A DNA stretch of 64,000 nucleotides, from NCBI GenBank assembly GCA_028751875.1, contig CM054140.1:10366881-10430880 (forward strand). The letters run 5' to 3'. This DNA is from Rapana venosa. Taxonomy: Eukaryota; Mollusca; Gastropoda; Neogastropoda; Muricidae. A model generated the notes under the pieces. It did not search any database and was not told where the DNA came from. It saw only the letters and a program-made list of their open reading frames with translations. Below, in pieces: positions 54,095-64,000 of the stretch; the first letter of the stretch is position 1; each line of letters opens with the position of its first letter. The position numbers and the translations under genes are program-made.

Positions 54095-54930
54095 CCCCCC
54101 CTAAAAAACTATGGGGGTGGGTTTGGAAACAGATCCCGCAGAAAATTCAGGATTTTTCCAAAACAAAGGTTTTTTGTGTTACCTCTAAAGAAATACTGAA
54201 ACAAATTTGGAAAATGAAATTGTTTTTCAATTTTTTGGGACAAACACTCCACCCTGTGATTACTTTGGGCAAAAAAGAAACCCCAAAGATCGGAAAAAAA
54301 GGTTTTTCCAAGCCCCCTGGGCCCCCTGCCGATGTGCAAATAAAGACAAATTATGCTACTGATTTTTACTGTTAGATATCTTCCCCGGGTTTTTTTTCTT
54401 TTTTCTTGGTTGCCTTTTTCTTTTTTTATTTTTTTTGCCCCCCACCCCCCTTTTGGGGGCCCCTTTTTGGGGTTTTTTAGTCTCTTTTTCTCTTTTTTTC
54501 TTTTTCGTTTCGTCTTTTTTTCTCGTTTGGGTCTTTGTCTCAAGTTTAAATTTTTTTGGGGGGTTTTTTAAAAAAAAAAAAAAAGGGGGGGGGGGGGGGG
54601 GGGGGGGGGGCCAAAAAAATTTTCTTTTATTATTTTTTCGGGGGGGGGCTTTTTTCCGGTCAACGGAAAAAAACCCAAAGCCGTCCGCCTTTTTTTTTTT
54701 TTTTTCCCCCCCCCCCCCCTTTTTCCCCATTTCTAAAATTTGGCCCCAAAATTTTCTAATCAATTCCCTTCCCCCTTTGTTTAATCCTCCCCCCTTTTCC
54801 CCTTTTTTCCCCTTTTTTAAAAATTTCTTTTTCTAAAATAATGTTTTTCCCCCTTCCCCCCTTTCCCCTTTTCCCCTTTTTCCCCTTTTTCCCCTTTTTT
54901 TCCCAATAAAATTTTCCTTCACTGTCTTCT
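54095..54930. other. Corrupted third copy of the 61540-62615 block
   Basis: 54100-54380 follows 61540-61870 with runs of miscalled homopolymers (TATGGGGGTGGGTTTGGAAAC for TATGTGGGTGGGCTGAGAAAC; CCTGCCGATGTGCAAATAAAG for CCTGCCGATCGTGACAGAATC). 54903-54930 (CAATAAAATTTTCCTTCACTG) follows 62585-62605 (CAATAAAATATTGTCACTG). Between them are almost pure homopolymer runs where the TG/GA tract should be. This looks like very low-quality consensus, not biology. Confidence 0.75.
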
Positions 54931-55286
54931 CTCTCTCTCTTCTCTCCTCCCCCCCTTTTCCCTCCTCTCCTTCCTCTCTCCCCTCTCTCTCCTCATTTCC
55001 CCTTATTCTCTCTCTCTCTCTTCTTCTCTTTTCTTTTTTCCTTCTTCTCTTTCTCTCTCCCCCCAAATCCCCACTTTTCCCCCCTTTCCTCCTCTCTCCC
55101 CTTTTTTCCCTCTCCTCTCTCTCTCTCTCTTCTTCCCCTCCTTCCTTCTTTTCCCCCCCTTCTCTCTCTTCTCTTTTTTCTTTTCCCCCTCTCTCACTCT
55201 TCCTCCTCTCTCTTCTTCTTCCCTCTCTCTCTCTCCTCTCCTTCCTCTCCCTTTTCTCTTTCTCCCCTCCCCCCACTCTCCCTCTC

Positions 55287-55320
<34 letters not shown>

Positions 55321-56712
55321 CTTCTCTCTCTTTCTTTTCCTCACTCTCCTCTCTTCCCCCTTTTCCCCTTCTCTCTCTCTCTCCTCTCCTCTCTCTCTCC
55401 CCCTCTCCCCCTCTTCTCTCTCTCTCTCTCTCTCCTTTCCCCTCTCTTCTATTCTTTATCTCCTCTCTCTCTCTCCTCCCTCTCCTTGCCCTCCTCTCTT
55501 CTTTTTCTCTCTTCTCTTTTCTCTCTCTCTTCCTTCTCCCCTCCTCTTTCCCTGTTTCCCTTCTCTATCCTTTCCCTCTCCCCCCCCCTCTCTCCCTCTT
55601 TCTCCTTCCCCATTCCCTCTTCTTCTTTCCCCCTTCTCTTCCTCTTCCCTCTCTCTTCTCTTCTCTTCTCTCTCTCTTTCTCTCCCTCTCTCCCCCTTTT
55701 CCCCTCTCTCCCCTCTCCCTCTCTTCTCTTCTTTTCCCCCTCTCTCTCTTTTTTCCCCCCTTTTTTCCCCTTTCTCCCCTCTCTTTTTTCTTTTCCCCCA
55801 CTCCCTCTCATCTCTTCTCTCTCCCCCTCTCTCTCTCTCCCTTTTCTCCTCTCTTTCTCTCCACTCCATCCCTCTCCCTTTTCTCTTCCTTTCTCTCCTC
55901 TCTCTCTCCTCTCCTCTTTTCTCTTTCTCCCCCTCCCTCCTCTCCTCTCTCTCTCTCCTCTCTCTCTCCTCTCTCCTTTTTCTCCCTCTCCTCCCTCCTC
56001 TTCACCCCCTCTCCTCTCTATTCTCTTTTCCTTCTTTTCCTCTTTTTCTTCTCTCTCTCCTACCTCTCTCCCCCCCCTCCTCTTCCTCTCTCCTTCTCTC
56101 CTCTCCTCTCTCCTTCTCTCTTCTATTTTCTCTTTCTTTTCTCTCCTCTCTCCCCCTCTTTTTCTCTTTCTCCTTTTCTCACTCCTCTCTCTTCTCTTTT
56201 CCCTTATACCTCTCATCCCCTTTTTTCTTTCTTTCCCTCTTCTTCCTTCTTTTTCCTTCTCTCCCCCCCCCCCCTCTCCCCCCCCCTCTCTTTCTTCTCT
56301 TCTTTTCCTCCTTCTCTTCCCCCCTTCTCTTCTCTTCCCCTCTCTTCTCTTCTCTTCCTTTTCCCTTTTCTCTCTCTCCTCTCTCTCTCTCTCTCCCCCT
56401 TCCTCTCTCCCCCCCTCTCTCCCTCTTCCCTTCTCTTTTTTCTCTCTCTCCCCCGCTCCCCTTCTCTCTCTCCCTCTTCTCTATCCCCCCCACCTTCTCC
56501 TCTTCACCTCTTTCTCTCTTTCCTTCCCCCTCTCTCTCTCTCTCCCCCTCTCTTCTTTCTTTTTCCTCTCTCCCTTTCTCCTCTCCCTTCCCTCCTCTCT
56601 CCTCTCTTCTCTTTATTTCTCCTCTCTCCTCACTCCTCCCCTCCTCTCTTCTCTTCTCTTCCCCCCCCCCCCCCTCTTCTTTTCCCCCCCCCCCCCTCCC
56701 CCTCTCTTCTCT
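54930..56712. repeat. 1.8-kb CT-rich tract
   Basis: Almost pure pyrimidine (CT, CTTT, CCCT) with no sequence complexity. It appears to be the same tract that follows the block at 62607-64000. Long Ser/Leu/Pro-rich (plus) and Arg/Glu/Lys-rich (minus) ORFs are composition artefacts. Confidence 0.95.
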
Positions 56713-57997
56713 TCGACATGTGGGTGTCTTTGGCTTTTAAAAAACATTTACTTTTTTGAAAAGTTTTTCCGATTTTGTCTGCAGCGCACCATTTTTGTAA
56801 TACTTTTTTAAACATTTTTTTATCATCGATTTGCATACTGGAAAAATTAGGTTGAATGCATGCGTTTAATTTTTTTCAAAAATTATTTTAAAAAAAATAT
56901 TTTTAAATTTTAAATTAAATTTTTTAGGGGAAAATATAGAAAATTTTTTTTAAAGATTTTAAAACCCCAAAAAAAAAAATAAAAATTAATTTATTATTTA
57001 AAAAAAATTTTAAAATTTTAAAAATAAAATTTTTTTAAATTTTTGAAAAATTTAAGGTAAATTTTTATTTTTGAGAAAAAAAAATGAAACAGAATAAAAT
57101 TTAAAAAAAAAATAAAATTTAAACCCCCGGGGGTAAAATTATATTATTTTTTTTTTTTTTATTAATATTAAAATGGAATTTAATAAGGGGAAACATTTTT
57201 TTTTTGGGGGGGGGGGGTTTAAAAGGGGTTTTTTTATTTTTTTTTTTTTTTTTTTTTTCCTAAAAAAATTTTAAAAAAAAAAAAAAAATTTTTTAAATAA
57301 AATTTTAGAAAAAAAAAAAATTAAAAATTTCCCCAAAAATTTTTTTTTTAAAAAGGGGTGGGGGGGTTTTAAAATTTTTAAAAATTTAAATTTAAAAATA
57401 AATGGGAAAAAATTTTATGATAAAAAATTAAAATAATTAAAAAATTTTTTTTAGATTTAATTTTTTTAATTATAAGTTTAATTTAATAAAAATTAAAATT
57501 TTAGTAAAAATTTTTTTAAAAAAAAAAATATAAAAAAAATAATAAAAAAAATAATTTAAAAATTTTTTTTAAATATAAAAATTAAAATTTTATTTTAAAA
57601 ATTAAATTTTTTTTAAAAATTAAAAAAATTTTTTTTAATGTTAAAATAAAGGGGTTTAATTATGGGGGATTTTTTTTTTATAATAAAAAAAAATAAAAAA
57701 ATTCCCCAAAAGGAAAATAAAAAAAAAAAAAAAAGGGGAAAAAAATTTTTTTGGGAAAATTAGCCCAAAAAAAAAAAAATTTTTTAAAAAAAAAAATAAA
57801 AATTAGTTTATTAAAAAAAAAATTTTTTTTAAATGTGTTTATTTTTTTATGGTTTTTTTTTAAAAAATTTTTAAAATTTATTTTTTTTAATTAAAAAATT
57901 TTTTTCCCCTTTTTTTTTTTTTTGGGTTAACCTTTAAAAAAAAAACAAAAAAAAAAAAAAAAAAAAAAATTTTCCCTTTTTTTTTTTTTTTTTCTTT

Positions 57998-58029
<32 letters not shown>

Positions 58030-58465
58030 GGGGTTTTTAAATAAAAAAAAATTTAAATTTTTTATTTTTTTTATTTTCCCTTTTAAATTAATAAAAAAGT
58101 TAAAAAAAAATTAAATTTTTTTTTTAAAAAAAGGAATAATAATTAAAAAATTTTTTAATTTTTTTTTTTTAAAATTATTTTTTGAAAAATTTTTTAAAAC
58201 CTTAGAAATTTTGGGGAAAAATTTTAAAAATTAAAGGTCCCCTTTTAAAAAATAAATTAATAAAAAAAAGGAAAAAAGTTTTGGGAAAATTTTAAAAAAA
58301 ATTATAAAAAAAAAAATTTTAAAAAAAAAAAAAATAAAAAAAAAAAGGGGGTTCCCCCCTTTTTTTTTTAAAAAAAAAAAGAAAACCCAAAAACAAAAAT
58401 TAATTAAAAAATTAAATAAAAAAAATGAAATAAATAAAAAAATAAAAAAATGGAAAAAAATTTAA
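56713..58465. other. AT homopolymer sequence of doubtful quality
   Basis: 56713-56870 still has complex sequence. After that it is nearly all A and T runs with occasional GGGG/CCCC. No gene or repeat unit can be read. Given the position just before a corrupted LINE copy, it may be a ruined version of LINE or flanking sequence. Confidence 0.6.
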
Positions 58466-58469
58466 AAAA

Positions 58470-60010
58470 ATTAATCTGTTACACCCAAACAGTTGGTTTT
58501 TAGAGCAAACCCATTCCTGCCACAACTTTTGAAAAAAAATAAAACAGTAGATGGTTGTTTAATATATTAAAAAAAAAGAATTTACAGGTATATTTTTATT
58601 ATTTTGCTAAAGCCTTTTGATATTATAGACCACAGACTTCATACGAAAGTTTGCAGCTAAAACTATCTCCTGTACCCTCACACTTATTTTGTCATTTTAT
58701 CTGAGAGACAGCAAAAGGTACTCTAAACAACCGATTCAGTTTTTTTTTAACTTTTTTGGGGTTTTCCCAAAAGGATCATATTTGGCCCCATTTGTTTCAT
58801 AAAATTAAAGACCGCCTTTGAGTATAACTAAAAAAATGAACTATTTGCAAGATAAACTCTTTTATAGCCAAAAACCCTCTTCATGTATTCAAAGTTTCAA
58901 GAGAATTTATAAAATAATTGTCAATTGGAACAAATGAACCACATGGCCCTTCATCCAGGTAAACAAAATTTGCTGTTAAAAACAAAAAAAAAAACGTAAA
59001 AAATTCTTAACATAAGCTTGCCTTTTTTTAAAAGAACAGTGTAAAAATTGAAAAAGTTTTAGTCAAAAAAATTTTGGGGAAACCCATCGATAATAATTTG
59101 TCTTGGTCTGTAATATACGTAATCAAACAAAAAAAATTGCCCCCAAAAAACCTACCATTTAAAAAATAAGACAAACATTTTGCAAATTGCATGCGAGAAA
59201 ATAATTTTTTATTCATTTTTTCAGTCTTCTGTGGATTAGCACTAACTAGGGAAAAGCCAGTAAAACTTATTCAAACCCCTTTAATCAGTTCAAAACGAGC
59301 TGTAAAAATGTTTAAAAACACTTATTGCATTTTCAGTTTAAAAAAATTTTTTTCTTCTCTCAAAAAACGATTGGTTTAATAAAGGTAACTAAGATAAAAT
59401 TTCCCTTCGGTAGTGCCCCATCTTCCTTGAGCGATGTTCAGCGAAAACAATTTTCGAACACCCCAATAAAATTAACCTCCCTTTACCAGCTTTTACTTGT
59501 TTAAATCGCTTATTATTCTGGAACTGGTTTGGAAAATAGACTCCCAACCTTTCTAAAGTTAAAAAAAGGGATTTTCAAGTTTTAAAGGTTTCCTTTTCTA
59601 TTTTTTCTAATGCCCAAAAAATGTCCATTTCTTTCAACAAATGTTTTAAATAAAACCGTTAGAAGTTTCAGTTAAAAAATTGTCCCCGCCATGGATAATT
59701 ATTTATTTTTAAATCCATTCCTATTCAAATTTTGTTGTTTTTTTTTTAATTATTTCTGAGTAATTTAAGCATTTTTCTTTTGTTCTCTATATTTGCTTGC
59801 CTTCCATTTAGTGTTTTTGGTGCGTCTGTGTGGTATTGTTTTCCATGTAATCTATGTCAATATGCATATTTTCGTTTCTTTTTCATTTATTTATTTATTT
59901 ATTTATTTTTTATTTTTTTAGGGCTGGATGTAAAAAAGCATGTAATGGTTAATCTACTACCCTCTGGGAAAAAAAAAAAAAAAAATAAAAAAAAAAAAAA
60001 AAAATTTTTT
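58470..60010 (+). mobile_element. Corrupted second copy of LINE 3' half (matches 50050-51620)
   Basis: Runs collinearly with 50050-51620: CTGTTACA..CCAAAC, GATGGTTGTTTAATAT, ATTATAGACCACAGACTTC, GAGACAGCAAAAGGTA, CCACATGGCCCTTCATCCAGG, TTGTCTTGGTCTGTA, GTCCCCGC and GGGCTGGATGTAAAAAAGCATGTAATG all occur in order. Differences are overwhelmingly dropped bases and expanded homopolymers, so no ORF survives. Confidence 0.88.
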
Positions 60011-60041
60011 TGGGGTTTTTTTTTTTCTCTTCAAGGCTGAC

Positions 60042-60051
60042 AAGGGGGGGG

Positions 60052-60088
<37 letters not shown>
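60042..60088. repeat. Poly-G tract (counterpart of 51715-51765)
   Basis: G run interrupted by a few Ts, at the same relative position in the duplicated block. Confidence 0.85.
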
Positions 60089-60159
60089 AAAAGTTCCCCT
60101 GTCCCTTTTTTGAAGCTCCGTTTTTACGCTTCTGTTACCTGCCCGCCTGCCCCCCCCCC

Positions 60160-60305
60160 CCTCTCTCTCTCTCTCTCTCCTCTCTTTTCTTCTCTTTCTT
60201 TTTTTCCTCTTTTCTCCCCTCTCCTCTCTCTCCCCCCCCCCCCCCCCCCCTCTCTCTCTCTTCCCCTCCCCTCTCTCTCCCTCCCTCCCTCCCTCTTCTC
60301 TTCTT
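60160..60305. repeat. (CT)n tract (counterpart of 51838-51980)
   Basis: CT repeat with C runs, ending in CCCT units as in the first copy. Confidence 0.9.
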
Positions 60306-60309
60306 TCGG

Positions 60310-60640
60310 GACCCGGAAAACCTATTGGTTTTGAACTTGCGCTCGCAATTTAGCCCGGGTTCGATTCCGTTCAAAGGGGTATTTTCCCCCTGGGGTTAAC
60401 ATCAGTGCAGCTCCCACCCCCCCAAAATCCTTCGGGGGACTATAAACCGAGGCCCTGTCGAAAACCCTACGCAGAACACGGCACACTTAAATCCTGTTCC
60501 TCTGTTCGTAAGAGTAGGCCATTGTGTGCCGGTGGAAACAGATGACAAATTTACAAAACCGCAGACACAGGGGTCTGGATTTAAAAGAGCACAAAAGTGC
60601 TTATTCCATTATCCTCGATATCAAAGAATTTTTTTTAAAT
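60310..60640 (+). repeat. SINE: head B with tail T1, duplicated-block copy
   Basis: Head region is noisy (CCTATTGGTTTTGAACTTGCGC) but from about 60480 onward it is essentially identical to 52165-52325, including the AGAGCACAAAAGTGCTT hairpin. Confidence 0.85.
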
Positions 60641-60666
60641 TCTCCTCTCTTCTCTTTCTCTTCTTC

Positions 60667-60741
<75 letters not shown>

Positions 60742-60783
60742 TCTCTTCTCTTCTCTTCTCTTCTCTCTCTCTCTCTCTCTTCT

Positions 60784-60825
<42 letters not shown>
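60640..60825. repeat. (CT)n tract
   Basis: CT and TTCTC repeats directly before the 325-aa ORF region. Confidence 0.95.
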
Positions 60826-60829
<4 letters not shown>

Positions 60830-60915
60830 GGGTCGGGGTGATCTCCCTTGGATATAGGCAGGGCGAAATTTTGCTGTGTAAATTTTGTGTTTAAATTGCC
60901 AAATAAACCAGCACC

Positions 60916-61893
60916 ATGCCAGTTGTCGGGTTACCAACAACGCTGGAAGTGACGCTAGGTGCCCTGCTGCAACAACACTGCATCACCTCATGGAAGGTCT
61001 GTGGAGAAGGCGAGCAAACGACTGTTGTGCTTCGACTGAAGGCTGGCTCAAGTGATGGGAACATGGCGGGTAAACAAACACCTGTGTACTTCCGCAGAAA
61101 GCCTCCCAGTCAGACCAACAGGGACCGACGAAGGACAGAGGAGAGGAGACAGGCAGAGGAGAGGAGGCGGGCAGAGGAGAGGAGGCGGACAGAGGAGAGG
61201 AGACAGACAGAGGAAAGGCAAGAAGACAAGGCAAGTGCATTGTTCCCATTGGAAACTTTGCCAAGTTTGTTTATGCCAACACCCCCCATCACCCAGTCTG
61301 TCTCACACACCAACACCCCAGCCTCTCCAAACCACATGCCTTCACAATCGCTGCTTCCCACACATGATTATCGCCGTGCGTCAGGTGCTGTCACAGTGTT
61401 GGAAGCTGACACAGTGGCTGAACAACAAGGTGGAATTGACCTGGTTGAGGTGCCTGTACCTGACATTATGATGGAGGGGGAGGACTGTGACGAATATCTA
61501 GATCAGATTCGGGATGCAGGCTACAGTGGAGATACTATAAAGAACTATGTGGGTGGGCTGAGAAACAGATCCCTGCAGAGAAATCTCAGGGATGTTTCTA
61601 GAAACAAGGACTTTCTTAATGTGTATACCTCTGATGAAATACCTGATACTATCATTTGTGAAAGTGAAGATATGATTTTTCAGTTTATCTGGACAGATGA
61701 CACTCACAACCCTGCTGATTACTTTTGGTTTGCAAAAAAGAACACCAGGCAACTGACTCAGGAGGAAAAAGACATTTATTCCAAGCTGCAGCTGTGGACA
61801 CCTGCCGATCGTGACAGAATCAAAGACAGAATTAGTGCTGGACTGGATGTTTTACATGTTATGATGGATGCTATCAGATTTTTTCTGGGTTAG
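60916..61893 (+). CDS. Intact 325-aa ORF of unknown function (copy 2)
   Basis: Single uninterrupted frame from ATG 60916 (context CAGCACCATGCC) to TAG. Visible parts: residues 1-48, a compact segment with SWKVCGEGEQTTVVLRLKAG; residues 59-69, a basic RRKPPSQ motif; residues 69-105, an Arg/Glu-rich, probably helical region built from five 6-aa repeats (RR-[QR]-[AT]-EE), encoded by a GC-rich 18-bp repeat; residues 106-155, Pro/Ser/Thr-rich; residues 176-210, an acidic segment with a tyrosine (GEDCDEYLDQIRDAGYSGD); a Trp/Phe-rich region with FQFIWTDDTHNPADYFWFA (about 255-273); and an amphipathic C terminus. No signal peptide or membrane segment. It could be a small host gene or an accessory ORF of a mobile element; the basic-then-Arg-rich N-terminal layout reminds me of poorly characterised mobile-element ORFs in invertebrates, which is recollection only. 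A possible AATAAA lies at about 62586. Confidence 0.65.
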   Translation: MPVVGLPTTLEVTLGALLQQHCITSWKVCGEGEQTTVVLRLKAGSSDGNMAGKQTPVYFRRKPPSQTNRDRRRTEERRQAEERRRAEERRRTEERRQTEERQEDKASALFPLETLPSLFMPTPPITQSVSHTNTPASPNHMPSQSLLPTHDYRRASGAVTVLEADTVAEQQGGIDLVEVPVPDIMMEGEDCDEYLDQIRDAGYSGDTIKNYVGGLRNRSLQRNLRDVSRNKDFLNVYTSDEIPDTIICESEDMIFQFIWTDDTHNPADYFWFAKKNTRQLTQEEKDIYSKLQLWTPADRDRIKDRISAGLDVLHVMMDAIRFFLG

Positions 61894-61914
61894 AAGTGAC
61901 TGTGGTTGCCTGTA

Positions 61915-62162
61915 TATGTGCGTGTGTGAGTGTATGTGTGTGTGTGTGTGTGTGTGCATGCGCACCCTCTTGTGCGTGCGTGCGCGCGTGTGTGTATGTG
62001 TGTGTTGTGTATGTTCGTGCGGGGTGTGTGTGCGTGCGTGTGTTTGTGCGGCGTGTTGGCGTGTTCGTGCGTGTGTGTGTTCATAGCGTGTGTGTGTGCG
62101 TGTGTGCATGCATATGGGGTGTGCATATGTGTGTGTGTGGTTTTGTGTGTGTTGTGTGAGAG

Positions 62163-62232
<70 letters not shown>

Positions 62233-62237
62233 CAAAA
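61915..62237. repeat. (TG)n/(GA)n compound tract (counterpart of 53630-53952)
   Basis: TG-rich then GA-rich repeat after the ORF stop. Confidence 0.95.
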
Positions 62238-62606
62238 CAGGAGGTTTTGGCATATTGTGAGTTAGGTTTTTTACTGTTGGAAAGAGCAAGAGTTTACCGG
62301 ATCAGACGGAATGTAGGGACAGGAAGCCCTGTCACAGACTCGGTGTTTAAATGTTTGTGGTTGTTGTTACCCTCCCCCCCCCCTTTCCCCCATTAGCAAT
62401 GGGCGAAAGTGTTAGGCACCAATTAATCTGAATCGTAATGTAAACACTTCACCATGTTGTGGAATCCATGCATGTCGACCATTTGGGCCTGTAGAAATGA
62501 TACATTTATTTCTGAAAATACGTGTTTTGTGCCAGGGCCCTTCCCCACTGTCCCCCTTGGGAAATGGGCTTTAACAGCTTATTACAATAAAATATTGTCA
62601 CTGTAC
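62238..62606. other. Possible 3' UTR of the 325-aa ORF
   Basis: Unique sequence continuing past the point where copy 1 breaks off (about 54080), including a C run, AATCTGAATCGTAATGTAAAC and AATAAA near 62586. No exon seen. Confidence 0.4.
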
Positions 62607-63372
62607 TGTTTTCTCTCTCTCTCCTCCTCTTCTCTTCCTCTCTCTTTCTCTCTCTCTCTCTTTTCCCTTTCTCTTTCTTCTCTTCTTTTCTCTTCTTTTT
62701 TTTTTCTTCTCTTCACCCCCTTTTCTTCTCTTTCTTTTTTCTCTCTCTTCTCTCCTTCTCTTTTCTCTCTCTCCCCTCTTTTTCCCTCTCTTCTTTTTTT
62801 TCCCCCTTTCTCTCTTTCTTGTTTTCTTTCCCACTTCTTCATCTTTTCTCTCTCTCTTTTCCCCTCTTTTCTTTTCTTTCTCTCTTCCTTTTCCTTTTTC
62901 TCTTTTTCTTACTCTCTTCTCTTCTCTCTCTTCTCTCTTTTTCTTCCTTTCTCTTTTTTTTCTCTTCTCTCTCTCACTACCTCTCTTTTTCTCCTCTTTT
63001 CTCTCTCTCTCTCTTCTTTCCTCTCTCTCTCTTTTCTTCTCTTTCTCTTTTTTTATTCTTATTTTTCTCTCTCTCTCTTCTCTTTTTTCTTTGTTTTTTC
63101 TCTCACTCTCTTCTCTTTCTTTTCTCTCTCTTTACTCTCTCATCTTCTTCTTTTTTTTCTTCTCTCTTTTTTCTTTCTCCCCCCCTCTCTCTTTTTTTTT
63201 TTTCTTCTTCTATGCTCTTTTCCCTTTCTCTTCTCTCTCTTCTTTCTCTTTCTTCTTTTCTTTTCTCTCTCTCTCTTTTTCTCTCTCTTCTTTCTTTTCT
63301 TTCTCTCTCTCTCTCTTCTCTTCTTTTCCCCTTCTCTCTCTTCTCTTGTCTTTTTTTCCCCACTCTCTCTCA

Positions 63373-63430
<58 letters not shown>

Positions 63431-63485
63431 TCTTCTCTTCTCTTCTCTCCTCTCTCTCCACTCTCCTCTTTTCTCTTTCTCTCTC

Positions 63486-63540
<55 letters not shown>

Positions 63541-63859
63541 CTCTCTCTCTCTCTTCTCTTCTCTTCTCTTTTCTCTCTCTCTCTCACTACCTCTCTCTCT
63601 CTCTCTTCTTCTCTCTCTCTCTCTTCTTTTCTCTCTCTTCTCTCTCTTTATTCTCTTATCTTCTCTCTCTCTCTCTCTCTTTCTTTGTCTCTCTCTCTCA
63701 CTCTCTCTCTCTTCTCTTTTCTCTCTCTCTTACTCTCTCACTCTCTCTCTCTTTCTGTTCTCTCTCTCTTCTTCTTCTCTTCTCCCCCCCTCTCTCTCAC
63801 TCTCTTCTCTTCTCTCTCTTCATGCTCTCTCTCTCTTCTCTTCTCTTTCTTTCTTCTTT

Positions 63860-63901
<42 letters not shown>

Positions 63902-64000
63902 CTCTCTCTCTCTTCTCTTCCCTTCTCTTTTCTCTCTCTCTCTCTCTCTCTCTCTTCTTCTCTCTTCTCTCTTCTATCTCTCTCTCTCTTCTCTTTCTTT
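62607..64000. repeat. CT-rich tract to window end
   Basis: About 1.4 kb of imperfect (CT)n/(CTT)n; matches the composition of 54930-56712. No coding content on either strand. Confidence 0.97.

Noticed and set aside
55449..56811. 441-aa Ser/Leu/Pro-rich and 255-aa Arg/Glu/Lys-rich ORFs
   Set aside because: Translation of a CT/GA simple-sequence tract; composition artefact.
56870..58465. AT-rich replication origin, matrix attachment region or centromeric satellite
   Set aside because: No repeat period or recognisable motif, and it is flanked by obviously corrupted copies of nearby sequence; low-quality consensus is more likely.
61640..61890. Known enzyme domain in the C-terminal part of the 325-aa ORF
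   Set aside because: The aromatic-rich segment suggested a fold at first, but no catalytic or metal-binding motif could be matched, so no function was assigned.

Overview
This window is eukaryotic nuclear DNA, most likely from a marine mollusc, probably a gastropod. The grounds are split protein genes with GT-AG introns, dense dinucleotide and tetranucleotide microsatellites, many tRNA-derived SINEs, several non-LTR retrotransposons (LINEs) and a 500-N scaffold gap. The mollusc placement is inferred from the style of the repeats and is not proven. Only two host genes can be fully reconstructed. ALG2 (minus strand, five coding exons, 20849-24978) encodes the ER alpha-1,3/1,6-mannosyltransferase of N-glycan precursor assembly. 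MRPL15 (plus strand, four coding exons, 25954-32461) encodes mitochondrial ribosomal protein uL15m. They are divergent, with 975 bp between start codons, so they probably share a promoter region.

Layout. 1-20 kb: tandem arrays (45/46-bp, 29-bp with a 168-bp higher-order period, 46-bp, 52-bp, and a 1.1-kb array of 24-bp units) between SINEs and other dispersed repeats, with two or three isolated exon-like pieces on the minus strand. 20.8-33.1 kb: the ALG2/MRPL15 pair, with SINEs and an antisense LINE fragment in the introns. 33-40.7 kb: dispersed SINEs, a retroelement RNase H fragment and one possible 3'-terminal exon. 40746-41245: the assembly gap. 41.2-43.9 kb: two LINE reverse-transcriptase remnants back to back. 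44-48 kb: microsatellites, one convincing first coding exon with a signal anchor (44510-44633) and more repeats. 48.4-51.6 kb: a frameshifted endonuclease plus reverse-transcriptase LINE. 50.0-64.0 kb: the same block (LINE 3' half, poly-G, CT tract, SINE, a 325-aa ORF, TG/GA tracts, CT-rich tract) occurs twice, with a third badly degraded partial copy between. Copies differ mainly by homopolymer-type indels, which points to unresolved or unpolished assembly more than to evolution.

The most interesting biology is in the repeats. One SINE family joins a tRNA-type A box to the internal promoter region of 5S rRNA. Other SINE families are modular: at least three heads (two clearly tRNA-derived) are combined with two different tails. 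One tail is a small hairpin found, with compensatory base-pair changes, at the 3' end of the 48.4-kb LINE and in a third repeat family, as expected if the SINEs use that LINE's machinery. The other candidate novelty is the 325-aa protein at 60916-61893, which I cannot assign to a family.
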